A stretch of 64,000 nucleotides of DNA from positions 1 to 64,000 of IMG/VR virus record IMGVR_UViG_3300022725_000034; one strand, 5' to 3'. This document shows, piece after piece, positions 15,840 to 24,313 of the stretch. The notes below the pieces were generated by a model. The model was not told the origin of the DNA. It saw nothing but the letters and a program-made list of their open reading frames with translations, and did not search any database. Numbering within the stretch: the first letter of the stretch is position 1; each line of letters begins with the position of its first letter. Both the position numbers and the translations under genes were made by a program. Source of the stretch: a virus.

Positions 15840-15846
15840 GGTGAAT

Positions 15847-17274
15847 ATGGCGCTTAACATTCAAGCAAACGAGGGCGTAGATGCCGCACCTGCCCAAAAC
15901 GAACAGAAGGATCAACCTATGAACAACCAGAACACAGGATTCGGTGCACCCCCTCAGGACCAGAATCAAAACCAGAACAATCAGTATCAAGATCCGAACG
16001 GTAACTGGCAGTCTGGGCCGAATAACCAGCACCAACCTGATGCTGTAGGTGATCACAATCAGGCACCTCCTCAAAATCAGGGTGGCGGTTTCGGAGCCCC
16101 GAACCAGCAGCCAAATTATCAGCCTGACCCTCAGCCCACTCATCAGTCTGAGCCACAACCTCAGAACCCTCCGCAGAATCAGGGCGGTGGTTTTGCCAAT
16201 ACCTTTGGCGGACCAAACCCCGGAGGTAACCCGCCTATGAATAACGGTGGTTTTAATGGTAACCCTCAGAATCAGGGGGGCGGTTTCAATGCGCCTCAGA
16301 ACAATCAGGGTCACAACCAGCAACCTCAGTCTGGCGGTGCCGTACCTGCTAACCTGATGAAGACCGGTGCCGATGCGTATCAGGCCTTCCAGAGTGCTCA
16401 GCAGAATCAAGGGGGTGGTGATCGCCGGTTCTTCCTCAAGCAAGGTGAAGAGCGGACAGTCGTGTTTCTTGATGGGGATCTGGATGGTAATGGATTCTTC
16501 ACTAACCCGGTTACCCGGGAGCATACCGTCAAGATAGGTAACAAGTTCCAGAATATCCTTTGCCTGAATGAACAGGAGCCTTGCCCTCTGTGCCAGTTGG
16601 CCGGCGAGAACTCCCCGGTAGGTCGGGCGTCGTTTGTCTGCTACTTCACCGTACTGGATCGCACCGGTTACGTGGACCAGCAGGGCAACCGTCATTCTGA
16701 CTTCGTGGCAATCTATGTGGCCAAGACCAACACCCTGAAGCAACTCCAAGCCTTTGCTAAGAAACTGGGTGGACTGCGGGGTCAGGAAATGACCATCACC
16801 CGGACCAACAGCAACAATGCTCCCCGAGTTGGTGATATGTTCATCCCGGGTCAGAAGTGGGACATCCAGAACCAGATCATCCCTCACTTCGTCAGTCAGG
16901 GTCGTAAAGCTGAAGAGTTCCAGCCGTTCGACTATGCCAAGGCCATTACCTATTACTCAGCAGATCAGTTGCGGAGCATGGGTTTCAATGATGGTCACTT
17001 CTCTGGATCTCCGGCTGGCTTCAGTGGACCGGGCACCATGAACCAGTCACCGTCCCATCAGCAGGACCAGCAACCTCAGGGCGGCGGGTTTGGTAATCAG
17101 GGCGGCGGGTTTGGTAATCAGGGCAATCCTCCTAATCAAGGTGGCTTCCCGAATCAGCAGCCAAACCATAACCAAGGTAGTGGGTTCCCAAACCAGCAAC
17201 CGAACCAAGGCGGGGGTTTTGGGGGTAATCCGAGCCCAACACCACATACCCAAGATTTCAGTCAGGATATGTAA
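15847..17274 (+). CDS. Single-stranded DNA-binding protein-like, Gln/Asn/Gly-rich
   Basis: A 475-residue protein; I chose ATG 15847 after GAGGTG (the frame is open upstream inside the primase gene). Residues 1-180 are almost pure Gln, Asn, Pro and Gly repeats of the form PQNQGGGF, and residues 400-475 repeat the same theme. The folded core (about 190-390) has the OB-like pattern of phage SSBs with a CPLC knuckle (NEQEPCPLCQLAGE), plus FVCYFTVLDRTGY and FVAIYVAKT strands. Two long disordered arms of this kind could drive condensation of SSB on DNA. It starts MALNI. It sits between primase and a helicase. Identification is by pattern and context. Confidence 0.65.
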   Translation: MALNIQANEGVDAAPAQNEQKDQPMNNQNTGFGAPPQDQNQNQNNQYQDPNGNWQSGPNNQHQPDAVGDHNQAPPQNQGGGFGAPNQQPNYQPDPQPTHQSEPQPQNPPQNQGGGFANTFGGPNPGGNPPMNNGGFNGNPQNQGGGFNAPQNNQGHNQQPQSGGAVPANLMKTGADAYQAFQSAQQNQGGGDRRFFLKQGEERTVVFLDGDLDGNGFFTNPVTREHTVKIGNKFQNILCLNEQEPCPLCQLAGENSPVGRASFVCYFTVLDRTGYVDQQGNRHSDFVAIYVAKTNTLKQLQAFAKKLGGLRGQEMTITRTNSNNAPRVGDMFIPGQKWDIQNQIIPHFVSQGRKAEEFQPFDYAKAITYYSADQLRSMGFNDGHFSGSPAGFSGPGTMNQSPSHQQDQQPQGGGFGNQGGGFGNQGNPPNQGGFPNQQPNHNQGSGFPNQQPNQGGGFGGNPSPTPHTQDFSQDM

Positions 17275-18650
17275 TGCTACAGGCTTCTATAATAGCCGCA
17301 GCAGGTATTGTTCAGGATTCGCCCAGTATTAGGGCGAGTCTTGAGCGAACCTCTACTTTCGGTGATGAATATCGACTTTATAAAGATAACGGGGATGGCA
17401 CCCTTAGCGTCCCTAGAAATTTATGCCAGTCCGCTTCTGATCTTAGATCAAAAGGATATTCCTGTAGTCTAGGAGACTTGAGTTTTAAGCCGAGAAATGA
17501 AACTCAGATGAGGGTAATGTCTCGGGGGTCTGAGTTGATTGGTCAGGGGTGGTCTTTTGTTTTAGAGGCCGGCACTGGAGTTGGTAAGACCGTATTGTCT
17601 TTGGCTCTTGCTCATAGGCTGGGGGTTACAACCCTAGTTGTTGTGGATCAAGAGAATATCATGACTCAATGGATCAATCGTATTCGGGAGTTCTTGGGGT
17701 TACCGGATGAGAAAATTGGTCGGATACAGGGAGACACTTGCCGATACAAAGATTGCCCTATAACGATAGCCATGGTTCACAGTCTCTGCAAAGAAGGACG
17801 TTACCCTTCAGAGGTTTACAATCACTTTGGGTTTACCATTTTTGATGAAGTCCATGTAATGGGCGCTGAGACTTTTAATAATGCTGGATACCTTGTCAAT
17901 TCTTATTGGCGTATGGGTCTTTCTGCTACTCCAAACAGAAAAGACGGGAAAGACGAGCTTTTCAAGGCTCATATTGGGCCGATACTGATACAAGAGGGGT
18001 CTGCACCACTGGTTCCAAAGGTGATTTTGTCGGCTTCCGGTTGGAACTGTCCTACCAAAGCTAAGCAGAATCCAGACGGGAGTTGGTCTCGGGTTAAAGT
18101 ACCTCACAGTCCTAGCAAGTGCGCTCACATCGTAAAGTCTTTGACAAACTCCCAAATTAGGACTAGGCTTATAGCCAACTTTACATATCAGGCTTATCGC
18201 AAAAATAGAAACATTGTGATTTTTTCTGATCTAAAGGATGCGTACTTACCAAAGATAAAACAGGCTTTAATTGAGCGAGGTGTGAAATCTAAGGATATAG
18301 GTTTTTATGTCGGGGGCATGAAGTCAGAAGCCCTAGATAAGGCCTCACGCAGAAGCGTGGTTTTGACTACATATAAGATGACTGCAAAAGCTGTTGACTG
18401 CCCTTGGTGGGATACGGCTGTTCTGGCCACACCCAAGTCAGACGCTCGTCAGGTAATTGGTAGGATCTTGAGAGAGTATCCGGGAAAAGTGGATGCCTCT
18501 CAGATAGGGTCAGGGGTGATCCCAATAGTCTTTGATGTTGCAGACTTAGATAGCCCCATTTTCAAAAACTACTATAAAGCAAGACTTCGCTATTACCGGG
18601 AAATTGGTGTTCCCTTCGGGGGCGACACCAGACTACTTAACCTGAGGTAA
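17274..18650 (+). CDS. Superfamily II DNA helicase (UvsW-like)
   Basis: A 458-residue protein; ATG overlaps the previous stop (TAATG). Motif I AGTGVGKT, motif Ia TTLVVVDQ, motif II DEVH, motif III SATPNRKD and motif VI QVIGRILR are all visible in order. This is the set found in phage recombination helicases such as T4 UvsW. It would branch-migrate or unwind recombination intermediates and stalled forks, working with the RecA, RuvC and nuclease genes downstream. Codon use is more AT-rich than the flanking genes, suggesting a different recent history. Confidence 0.88.
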   Translation: MLQASIIAAAGIVQDSPSIRASLERTSTFGDEYRLYKDNGDGTLSVPRNLCQSASDLRSKGYSCSLGDLSFKPRNETQMRVMSRGSELIGQGWSFVLEAGTGVGKTVLSLALAHRLGVTTLVVVDQENIMTQWINRIREFLGLPDEKIGRIQGDTCRYKDCPITIAMVHSLCKEGRYPSEVYNHFGFTIFDEVHVMGAETFNNAGYLVNSYWRMGLSATPNRKDGKDELFKAHIGPILIQEGSAPLVPKVILSASGWNCPTKAKQNPDGSWSRVKVPHSPSKCAHIVKSLTNSQIRTRLIANFTYQAYRKNRNIVIFSDLKDAYLPKIKQALIERGVKSKDIGFYVGGMKSEALDKASRRSVVLTTYKMTAKAVDCPWWDTAVLATPKSDARQVIGRILREYPGKVDASQIGSGVIPIVFDVADLDSPIFKNYYKARLRYYREIGVPFGGDTRLLNLR

Positions 18651-18655
18651 TAGTA

Positions 18656-19048
18656 ATGAGTGAACGAGACGACAAGTGGGCAGACCGGTACGGTGAGACC
18701 CATAACAAGAAGCGCCGGGAGCGGTATCAAAACGATCCTGCCTACCGGGAGAAAATCAAGAAGCAGGCCCGGGAGTACAAGCGAAAGCGCAACCGCTACC
18801 GGGAGTACAATGGTAAGGAGTATCGGGTCTATCGGGCCGGGGATATCAAGGAGACCTTGGGAATCACCCAGAGCCAGTACCTTTGGATGCGTGAGCGGGG
18901 AGTCTTCCCGGCCTCTGTGTTTGAAGGTGAGCAACATCGTATCAGTGCGGGGCAGTTGAACTACCTGAAGAAACTTTGGGATCAGCACCCGGGCGAGTAC
19001 GACAAGCTGAAGACCGAGCTCCATGCTAACTGGATGAGCGTGTTGTAA
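18656..19048 (+). CDS. Basic protein with MerR/excisionase-like HTH
   Basis: A 130-residue protein, 5 nt after the helicase stop. Residues 1-50 are highly basic and helical (about one Arg/Lys in three), likely to touch nucleic acid. Residues 58-115 look like a MerR-type winged helix: YRAGDIKETLGITQSQYLWMR, then a wing and QLNYLKKLWDQH. It could be a transcriptional regulator or recombination accessory factor. It overlaps the next start (TAATG). Confidence 0.55.
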   Translation: MSERDDKWADRYGETHNKKRRERYQNDPAYREKIKKQAREYKRKRNRYREYNGKEYRVYRAGDIKETLGITQSQYLWMRERGVFPASVFEGEQHRISAGQLNYLKKLWDQHPGEYDKLKTELHANWMSVL

Positions 19049-19377
19049 TGATTCAGACCACGGTGATCGGCTGGGCTCGAGTTGAGGTAACCGATTCGAT
19101 CACCGGCCACGTTGACACAAAGGAGTACACGTTGATGAGTAATCAGGTGGGGATTCCGTTTGATGTGCCTCAGGCCAATGATAAGGCCGAGGTCGGGGTG
19201 ACTCTTGGAGGCACCTACAATATGGGCAATTTCAACATGGCCCGGGTGCAGGTGAATATCACTGTCCCCTGTCCTGTTGGGCAAGTGGAGGAGGCCTATC
19301 AGTTCTGCCAGTCTTTTGCAGAATCGAAGGTATCTCAGTACCACCAGATGTTGTTCAACCCGTACAACCCGCAGTAA
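19048..19377 (+). CDS. Hypothetical protein next to recA
   Basis: A 109-residue soluble beta-rich protein (VIGWARVEVTDSITG, ARVQVNITVPCP) ending in a helix with FCQSFAESKVSQYHQML. Conserved position between an HTH protein and the RecA-like gene suggests a recombination accessory role. No known family recognised. Confidence 0.55.
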   Translation: MIQTTVIGWARVEVTDSITGHVDTKEYTLMSNQVGIPFDVPQANDKAEVGVTLGGTYNMGNFNMARVQVNITVPCPVGQVEEAYQFCQSFAESKVSQYHQMLFNPYNPQ

Positions 19378-19387
19378 GGAGTAGGGT

Positions 19388-20461
19388 GTGGCTCTAAAGT
19401 TAAATAACGGAACGAAGTCTGGATCTGACGGCCTCCCATCTATCTCGAAAGTGATGGAGGCTCAGGTCAAGAAAAAGGGCAACAGTTCGGCATTTATCTC
19501 CTCGGCAGTCCAGAACGATAATGAGAAGTATGGGGATATGACCCGCCTGCCTTTCGGGGTCTTCCCTCTGGATTACATTCTCGGGGGCGGTATGCCTTAC
19601 AACCGGATCACCGAGATCTGGGGTAAGGAGTCCTCCGGGAAAACCATGCTGGCCCTCAAGGCTGCGAATCAGGCAATGCACAAGTGGCAGGACAAGAATG
19701 TGGTTCTGATCGACTTTGAGCAGGCATTCGACAAGGCGTGGTATGAGGCGTTCATCGACTTTCCGGACAGGCTGATCGTGTTCACCCCGGACACTACTGA
19801 GGAGGCTGCAGACATGATGGAGGCCTGCGTGTCTGCCGGCGATGTGTCCATGGTCATTTTCGATTCCCTTGGGGCATTGATATCAGGCAATGAGCTTGAG
19901 TCCTCAGCGGAGAAGATGGCGGTCGGCGGGCAGTCCATGATCATTGGTCGCCTCTGCCGGAAGATACTTGCCCGCCTGAAGACTCAGGAGGCTCACGGAA
20001 ACATCGTGAATGTCATCTTCATCAACCAGCTTCGGTTCAAGATCGGCCAAATGTTCGGGAATCCCGAGACTCGCCCGGGCGGTCAGGTACTCAAGCACCT
20101 CGTTAGTCTATCAATCAAGGTTTATGGCAAGGACAAGACAGACAAGGCTGGCTTCCCGTATGCGAAGAACATTTCTTGCACTATCGAGAAGCGAAAGATT
20201 CCTATCCTTTCACGTAGCACTGATTTTGATATGGCCGTGGTCAACGGCGAGTTCCGAATCGGCCACGTTGAATGCATGAACCAGTTTCTCGGATGGTGCA
20301 AAGATCTTGGCCAGTTGGAGAACACCGGCAAGGGCTTCAAGTTCTTTGGAGAGATTTACGAGAAGCAGAAGGACATTACCAACATGCTCCTGGCCTGCGA
20401 GGACGACTACATCAAGTATCAGGCCAAGCTGATCAATCTGGTTAAGGAGACCAATCTGTGA
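19388..20461 (+). CDS. RecA/UvsX-like recombinase
   Basis: A 357-residue protein; GTG 19388 follows AAGGAG. Walker A GKESSGKT (about 79-86), Walker B SMVIFDSLGAL, and the L2-like region INQLRFKIGQMFGNPETRPG with the typical ...NPETRPGG... ending are all visible. These define a RecA-fold strand-exchange protein. It starts MALKL. It lies in a recombination operon with SF2 helicase, two nucleases and a RuvC-like resolvase, so it probably drives recombination-dependent replication and break repair. It overlaps the next gene by 4 nt. Confidence 0.9.
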   Translation: MALKLNNGTKSGSDGLPSISKVMEAQVKKKGNSSAFISSAVQNDNEKYGDMTRLPFGVFPLDYILGGGMPYNRITEIWGKESSGKTMLALKAANQAMHKWQDKNVVLIDFEQAFDKAWYEAFIDFPDRLIVFTPDTTEEAADMMEACVSAGDVSMVIFDSLGALISGNELESSAEKMAVGGQSMIIGRLCRKILARLKTQEAHGNIVNVIFINQLRFKIGQMFGNPETRPGGQVLKHLVSLSIKVYGKDKTDKAGFPYAKNISCTIEKRKIPILSRSTDFDMAVVNGEFRIGHVECMNQFLGWCKDLGQLENTGKGFKFFGEIYEKQKDITNMLLACEDDYIKYQAKLINLVKETNL

Positions 20462-20856
20462 GGAAGAAGCGACACCAGCCAAACCCGTATTTGGATGATG
20501 GCCCGCCTCGCCATGGAACCAAGTCGGAACGGCGTATCGCCAAGGAGGTCGGTGGTCGGGAGACCATCGGCTCCGGGAACTTGGAGTTCCAGAAGGGTGA
20601 CTCCTACTTCACAGCCAAGCCGGCAGAAATTGAAATTAATTTCATGCTCGAGTCGAAAGCCACCATCCACCAGTCGATCAGCCTGAAGAAGGCATGGCTG
20701 GATAAGGTGTATCTGGATGCCAGAAACAAGAACATGACACCGGGGCTGACTCTGAGTTTTGTGGATGAAAGTGGAAACCCTCAGGACCTGACCAGCGAGT
20801 ATGTGGTCATTCCGATGAGTGTGTTCCGAGAGCTTACAGGAGGCTCTGATGGTTAA
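20458..20856 (+). CDS. Putative PD-(D/E)XK nuclease
   Basis: A 132-residue protein; GTG 20458 overlaps the recA stop. An N-terminal basic stretch and KSERRIAKEVGGRETIGSGN are followed by a strand carrying FMLESKAT (the E-x-K half of a PD-(D/E)XK site) and a helix with SLKKAWLDKVYLDARNKN. This resembles archaeal/phage Hjc-type and VRR-like nucleases. A palindrome copy lies inside the gene at 20631-20644 (encoding EIEINF). Its partners suggest processing of recombination intermediates. The family assignment is from motif pattern only. Confidence 0.55.
   Translation: MRKKRHQPNPYLDDGPPRHGTKSERRIAKEVGGRETIGSGNLEFQKGDSYFTAKPAEIEINFMLESKATIHQSISLKKAWLDKVYLDARNKNMTPGLTLSFVDESGNPQDLTSEYVVIPMSVFRELTGGSDG
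20631..20644. repeat. Palindrome copy inside the nuclease gene
   Basis: Exact TGAAATTAATTTCA in coding sequence (20458 gene). Confidence 0.65.
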
Positions 20857-21760
20857 GCTAAAGAGTCATGGGGAGGCCTCAGCAGACCTTCTGGATAGTG
20901 CAAAGATGATCCTCCACCATGCGATGAGAGAAAGTCAGGATCACCGGGGCTGGCTACCGATTCACGCCTCGGATATCACGAAAGAGGGTAACGAGGAGTT
21001 CTGCCCCCGGCAGGTGGCTCTTCACCTGATTGACGATGACATCCCGAACAAGCAAAGCATCCCGGCCTGCAACCAGTACATGTTCGATCTGGGGCGTTTC
21101 ATTGAATCTCTGGTTCGGGACAAGTACCTCAAGGACTATGTGTTTGGCCATTGGAAGTGCAATAGCTGTGGTGCCGAAACCCCAACTCCAAGGATGAACC
21201 CGGGAAACTGCGGTTGTGGGTCAACGGATATCGAGTACAAGGAATTGAACTTGAAGCGGTATGGTCTCGCTTCCTGTGGTATCGACATGCTTCTCAAGAT
21301 TCCGGGGCAGGATAAGTACACCCTCTACGAAATCAAGTCGCTTGAACGAAAGCACTTCGAGGAGCTGATGGGGCCGAAGTCTGAGCACCTGAACAGAACC
21401 CGGTTCTATCTGGGTTTCATCGCTGACGATCCTCAGTTGAAAGGTCTGGTTCACCTTGATCATGCTCGTATTCTCTATGTCTGCAAGGGCTGGGGGCGAA
21501 AGGAGAAGATCAACTTGATAGACGGGACTCGGGAGAACACCACTCCGTTCATCGAGTTCAAAATCACGGCCAGTCCGGAGACGGTTGCCTACTACGATAA
21601 GAGGATCATCCCGGTCAAGAAATTCAAGGAGGAGAAAGTCATGCCCAAAGGGCTCTGTAAGACTCCCAACAGTCCCCGGGCGAAATATTGCCCGAAGAAA
21701 TCCCAGTGCTTTAGCTCATATCCGGCAGGGGAGGTTTACGATGCTGATCATGGGGCTTGA
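20849..21760 (+). CDS. Cas4/RecB-like exonuclease with iron-sulfur cysteines
   Basis: A 303-residue protein; ATG 20849 behind ACAGGAGG overlaps the previous gene by 8 nt. FCPRQVALH near residue 50 and the C-terminal set CKTPNSPRAKYCPKKSQC match the four cysteines that hold the 4Fe-4S cluster in Cas4 and AddB nucleases. In between, CGIDMLLKIPG and TLYEIKSLER give the Asp and the E-x-K of the RecB-type active site. There is an extra zinc ribbon (CNSCG ... CGCGS). This enzyme would trim DNA ends for recombination. No CRISPR array is near, so it is a stand-alone phage nuclease. Confidence 0.8.
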   Translation: MVKLKSHGEASADLLDSAKMILHHAMRESQDHRGWLPIHASDITKEGNEEFCPRQVALHLIDDDIPNKQSIPACNQYMFDLGRFIESLVRDKYLKDYVFGHWKCNSCGAETPTPRMNPGNCGCGSTDIEYKELNLKRYGLASCGIDMLLKIPGQDKYTLYEIKSLERKHFEELMGPKSEHLNRTRFYLGFIADDPQLKGLVHLDHARILYVCKGWGRKEKINLIDGTRENTTPFIEFKITASPETVAYYDKRIIPVKKFKEEKVMPKGLCKTPNSPRAKYCPKKSQCFSSYPAGEVYDADHGA

Positions 21761-22301
21761 TATAAGCACGAAGACTGGCCTTGCCTTTGTCACGGATGTC
21801 GATGGTCACGTTGAGATCATTCGGGGCGTAGAGGTGACCTCACCCCTGAAGAACGGTCAATCGGAAGTGGAACGGTGGGAGCAGTACATGGAAAAGCTGT
21901 TTCTTCAGATCGATCAGGTCCAGCAGGAGTACGGATCTATCGACCGGTGCTTCATGGAGGGCTATGCGTTCACCCCTCACCAAGGCCGTGACACTATCGT
22001 TACTCAGGTGGCTCATGGGACTTCGGCTCGGATGATGGTTGAGCACATGGACATCCCATACCATCAGGTATCTCCGGGCAACTGGAAGCAGTTTCTCACT
22101 GGTAGTGGGACCCTCAAGAAAGACCAGATTATGATGGCCCTGTTCAAGCACTTCGGATATGAGGCCAAGACGGACAACATTGCGGACGCCATGGTGATAG
22201 CATTGTTTGGCTTATATGCCAGTGCTAGTATCTCTGGCCCTGCATACAGGATGGACGCTATCAGCAAGTGGCGTAAGTCCAAATTCGGTGAGGTTTTTTG
22301 A
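21741..22301 (+). CDS. RuvC-like Holliday junction resolvase
   Basis: A 186-residue protein; ATG 21741 behind GGGGAGG overlaps the nuclease gene by 20 nt. The RuvC fold is plain: MGLDISTKTGLA (first Asp), CFMEGYAF (Glu), and DNIADAMVIALFG (paired Asp). It cuts four-way junctions after recombination and before packaging. It is the last gene of the recombination operon; the next promoter starts 20 bp after its stop. Confidence 0.87.
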   Translation: MLIMGLDISTKTGLAFVTDVDGHVEIIRGVEVTSPLKNGQSEVERWEQYMEKLFLQIDQVQQEYGSIDRCFMEGYAFTPHQGRDTIVTQVAHGTSARMMVEHMDIPYHQVSPGNWKQFLTGSGTLKKDQIMMALFKHFGYEAKTDNIADAMVIALFGLYASASISGPAYRMDAISKWRKSKFGEVF

Positions 22302-22349
22302 AATTAATTTCAGAAACCTTTTGACAAAACCTAATAATACTGTCAGTAT
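22299..22349 (+). promoter_or_regulatory. Palindrome plus phage promoter for 22403-23326
   Basis: TGAAATTAATTTCA (22299-22312), then TTGACA (22321-22326), 17-bp spacer and CAGTAT (22344-22349). The -10 is weaker than in the other copies. Confidence 0.75.
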
Positions 22350-22402
22350 TAACTTGTAGCCTAAACAAAACGGCAGTCAAAACGACAGTAAGGAGATATA
22401 TC

Positions 22403-23326
22403 ATGGCTGAATCCAAAGCAACTACCCCGGCAGCAAAAGCAGCATCTAAGGCCAAAGCTGCTCCCAAGAATCAAGAAGCTGAGACTCAGACCGAGACTCA
22501 GGAAACCGCAACCGTTAAGACCGGCACCAAAAAGGTGACCAAGGCGCAGGCCAAAAAGCTTGTCTCCGGTACTGACATCAAGACCTTCGATCTGAGCCAG
22601 ACCGCAACCGCTATTGAAATGTTGGGCGAAGCGGACATTATGAACATGATCCCGGACTTGGTCGATGAGACCGGTGTCAATGACTTCAAGCTGGGCGGTG
22701 CACTGGCCCGGGTACAGGAAAACAAGTGGTGGAAAGACGAAGACTACGAGAGCTTCAACGCCTACTGTGATGACCTGTTCTCTGGTGGCTACCGCAAGGC
22801 GATGTACCTGATCACGATCTACAAGAATCTGGTCGAGAAGGAAATCCCTTGGGATTCCGTGAAGGATATCGGTTGGTCCAAGCTGAAAGAACTCCTGCAA
22901 GTTATCACCAAGGATAACGTGGAAGACTGGGCGGCCAAGGCCAAGTCAATGACTCTGGTCCAGTTGGGTCAGTACGTGAAGGACTACCTCGCTTCTCAGA
23001 AGGAGGAAGGTGCAGGTGCTCCGACAGGGGACTCAGGCACCATGTCCACTCTGGCCTTCCGCCTCTTCAAGGATCAGCGGGACATCGTTGAGGCCACTCT
23101 GGAAACCGTTAAGACTCAGGCCGGCGATCCAGACATGAAGAAGGAAATGGCACTGGTTACCCTGTGTGATGAGATCTCCTCCGGATCATCTACAGGTCCA
23201 AAGAGTTCAGAGACTCCTCAGCAGGCTCTTGCTGGGGCGGCTAAGAAGCTGGGCTGGCAGGAAACGCTGACCCTTCTGGCTGAGCTCTTTGACGATGAGA
23301 TCGACATCAACGTCACTCAGAAGTAA
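22403..23326 (+). CDS. Hypothetical protein with Ala/Lys-rich disordered tail
   Basis: A 307-residue protein; AAGGAGAT before ATG 22403. Residues 1-52 are a low-complexity basic Ala/Lys/Thr/Gln tail. The rest is helical with two possible domains (LGGALARVQENKWWKDEDYESFNAYCDDLF; LAGAAKKLGWQETLTLLAELF). It forms a one-gene operon with its own promoter and terminator, implying substantial expression. A DNA-binding or nucleoid-like role is possible from the tail, but no family is recognised. Confidence 0.6.
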   Translation: MAESKATTPAAKAASKAKAAPKNQEAETQTETQETATVKTGTKKVTKAQAKKLVSGTDIKTFDLSQTATAIEMLGEADIMNMIPDLVDETGVNDFKLGGALARVQENKWWKDEDYESFNAYCDDLFSGGYRKAMYLITIYKNLVEKEIPWDSVKDIGWSKLKELLQVITKDNVEDWAAKAKSMTLVQLGQYVKDYLASQKEEGAGAPTGDSGTMSTLAFRLFKDQRDIVEATLETVKTQAGDPDMKKEMALVTLCDEISSGSSTGPKSSETPQQALAGAAKKLGWQETLTLLAELFDDEIDINVTQK

Positions 23327-23343
23327 GACCGGAATCCAAGACT

Positions 23344-23366
23344 GGGGCTGAGGCCCCCTTTCTTTT
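23344..23366 (+). terminator. Probable terminator
   Basis: Short stem GGGGC / GCCCC with loop TGAG, then CTTTCTTTT. Weak stem, good T run. Confidence 0.55.
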
Positions 23367-23374
23367 ACCTGATA

Positions 23375-23402
23375 TTGACAAAACCTCAAACTATAGTATA
23401 CT
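23375..23402 (+). promoter_or_regulatory. Phage promoter for the ParB/methyltransferase cassette
   Basis: TTGACA (23375-23380), 16-bp spacer, TATACT (23397-23402). The start of transcription would fall at about 23409, so the 23425 gene would have almost no leader. Confidence 0.8.
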
Positions 23403-23424
23403 GTAAAAAACAGTGGATAGATTC

Positions 23425-24303
23425 ATGATTAAGCAGTTTGCTTCCAAATCTAGTTCTGATATTTATCAGTGTGATACGGATAAGAAAACCTGCACTTGTC
23501 CGGGATTCAAGTTCAGTAACTGGTGTTGTCATCTTCAGGAAGCTGTAGGACCAAAACCACAAAGCCCTCAGTCTGATATGTTTGGGCCTCATCCAACAGA
23601 TGCTCCTGCTTTCGGTAGCTCAAAGCCGGTCAAACCCGCTTCGCCTGCTACCAAGAGTCAAGACTTTTACGATAAAGTTGATGAGCTAGAGGCGTTCTCT
23701 CGGACTCGACTTTCCAAAAATTTTATTATGCGCGATTTCCTATTTAGTGGGGTTGGGTCTATGGCTGGTATACCCGCTATGCCTGATGATCCAGATCATG
23801 TAATTGCGTCAGGTCGGGCGCTGTGTGAGAAAGTTCTTGAGCCTCTGAAAGCAGCGGGACTCAGGTTTTCTATCACTTATGGGTATATCAATCGAGAGAC
23901 CATGGATTTAGAAAGCCCTCACAGTGCCAGCAAGCCGAGATCTTCACGACCCCATCATTGGGATCGCAAGACTTTTGGAGACGGGATTTACTGCCGGGTA
24001 GATATACTCCCCTACAATGTTGAAGACAAAGAGCTAGATCGCTACGAGCTTGGCCGGTGGATCATGTACAACCTAGATGTTGACATGCTGATGCAATGGT
24101 GGAAGTCCAATGTTTATTGCATTACGATCAGTCCTAAGCCCCGCCGTGTATGGTTAGAGTGGTGTCCAAAAGGAGAGGGCGATGGGAACTCTAACAAGCG
24201 CACCTACATGGGCGAATACTACTGGAATAAAGTCTATCCAAACGAGCATCAACCCCCGAAGTTCGGACCATCCGCAAGCGGTGGCCGGATGTTTTGGAAT
24301 TAA
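23425..24303 (+). CDS. SWIM zinc-finger protein with M15-like domain
   Basis: A 292-residue protein from ATG 23425, or 296 from GTG 23413; neither has a clear ribosome-binding site and the leader is only 5-17 nt, so translation may be leaderless. Residues 20-40 match a SWIM zinc finger (CTCPGFKFSNWCCHL, the C-x-C ... C-x-H pattern). The C-terminal half resembles peptidase M15-type folds: LCEKVLEPLKAAG, ITYGYI, then PHHWDRKTFGDGIYCRVDIL, where the His and Asp could bind metal. It heads the ParB/methyltransferase/CmoA cassette. It might recognise DNA through the SWIM finger. Function unknown. Confidence 0.55.
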   Translation: MIKQFASKSSSDIYQCDTDKKTCTCPGFKFSNWCCHLQEAVGPKPQSPQSDMFGPHPTDAPAFGSSKPVKPASPATKSQDFYDKVDELEAFSRTRLSKNFIMRDFLFSGVGSMAGIPAMPDDPDHVIASGRALCEKVLEPLKAAGLRFSITYGYINRETMDLESPHSASKPRSSRPHHWDRKTFGDGIYCRVDILPYNVEDKELDRYELGRWIMYNLDVDMLMQWWKSNVYCITISPKPRRVWLEWCPKGEGDGNSNKRTYMGEYYWNKVYPNEHQPPKFGPSASGGRMFWN

Positions 24304-24313
24304 AGGAGCATTC

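Noticed and set aside
15760-16887. 375-codon minus-strand ORF opposite the SSB-like gene
   Set aside because: It mirrors the Gln/Asn-rich repeats of the plus strand (giving Leu/Ile/Val/Arg runs) and lacks start signals.
19048-19377. Naming the 19048 gene as a recombination mediator (UvsY-like)
   Set aside because: Position next to recA is suggestive, but no sequence feature supports it; left as hypothetical.
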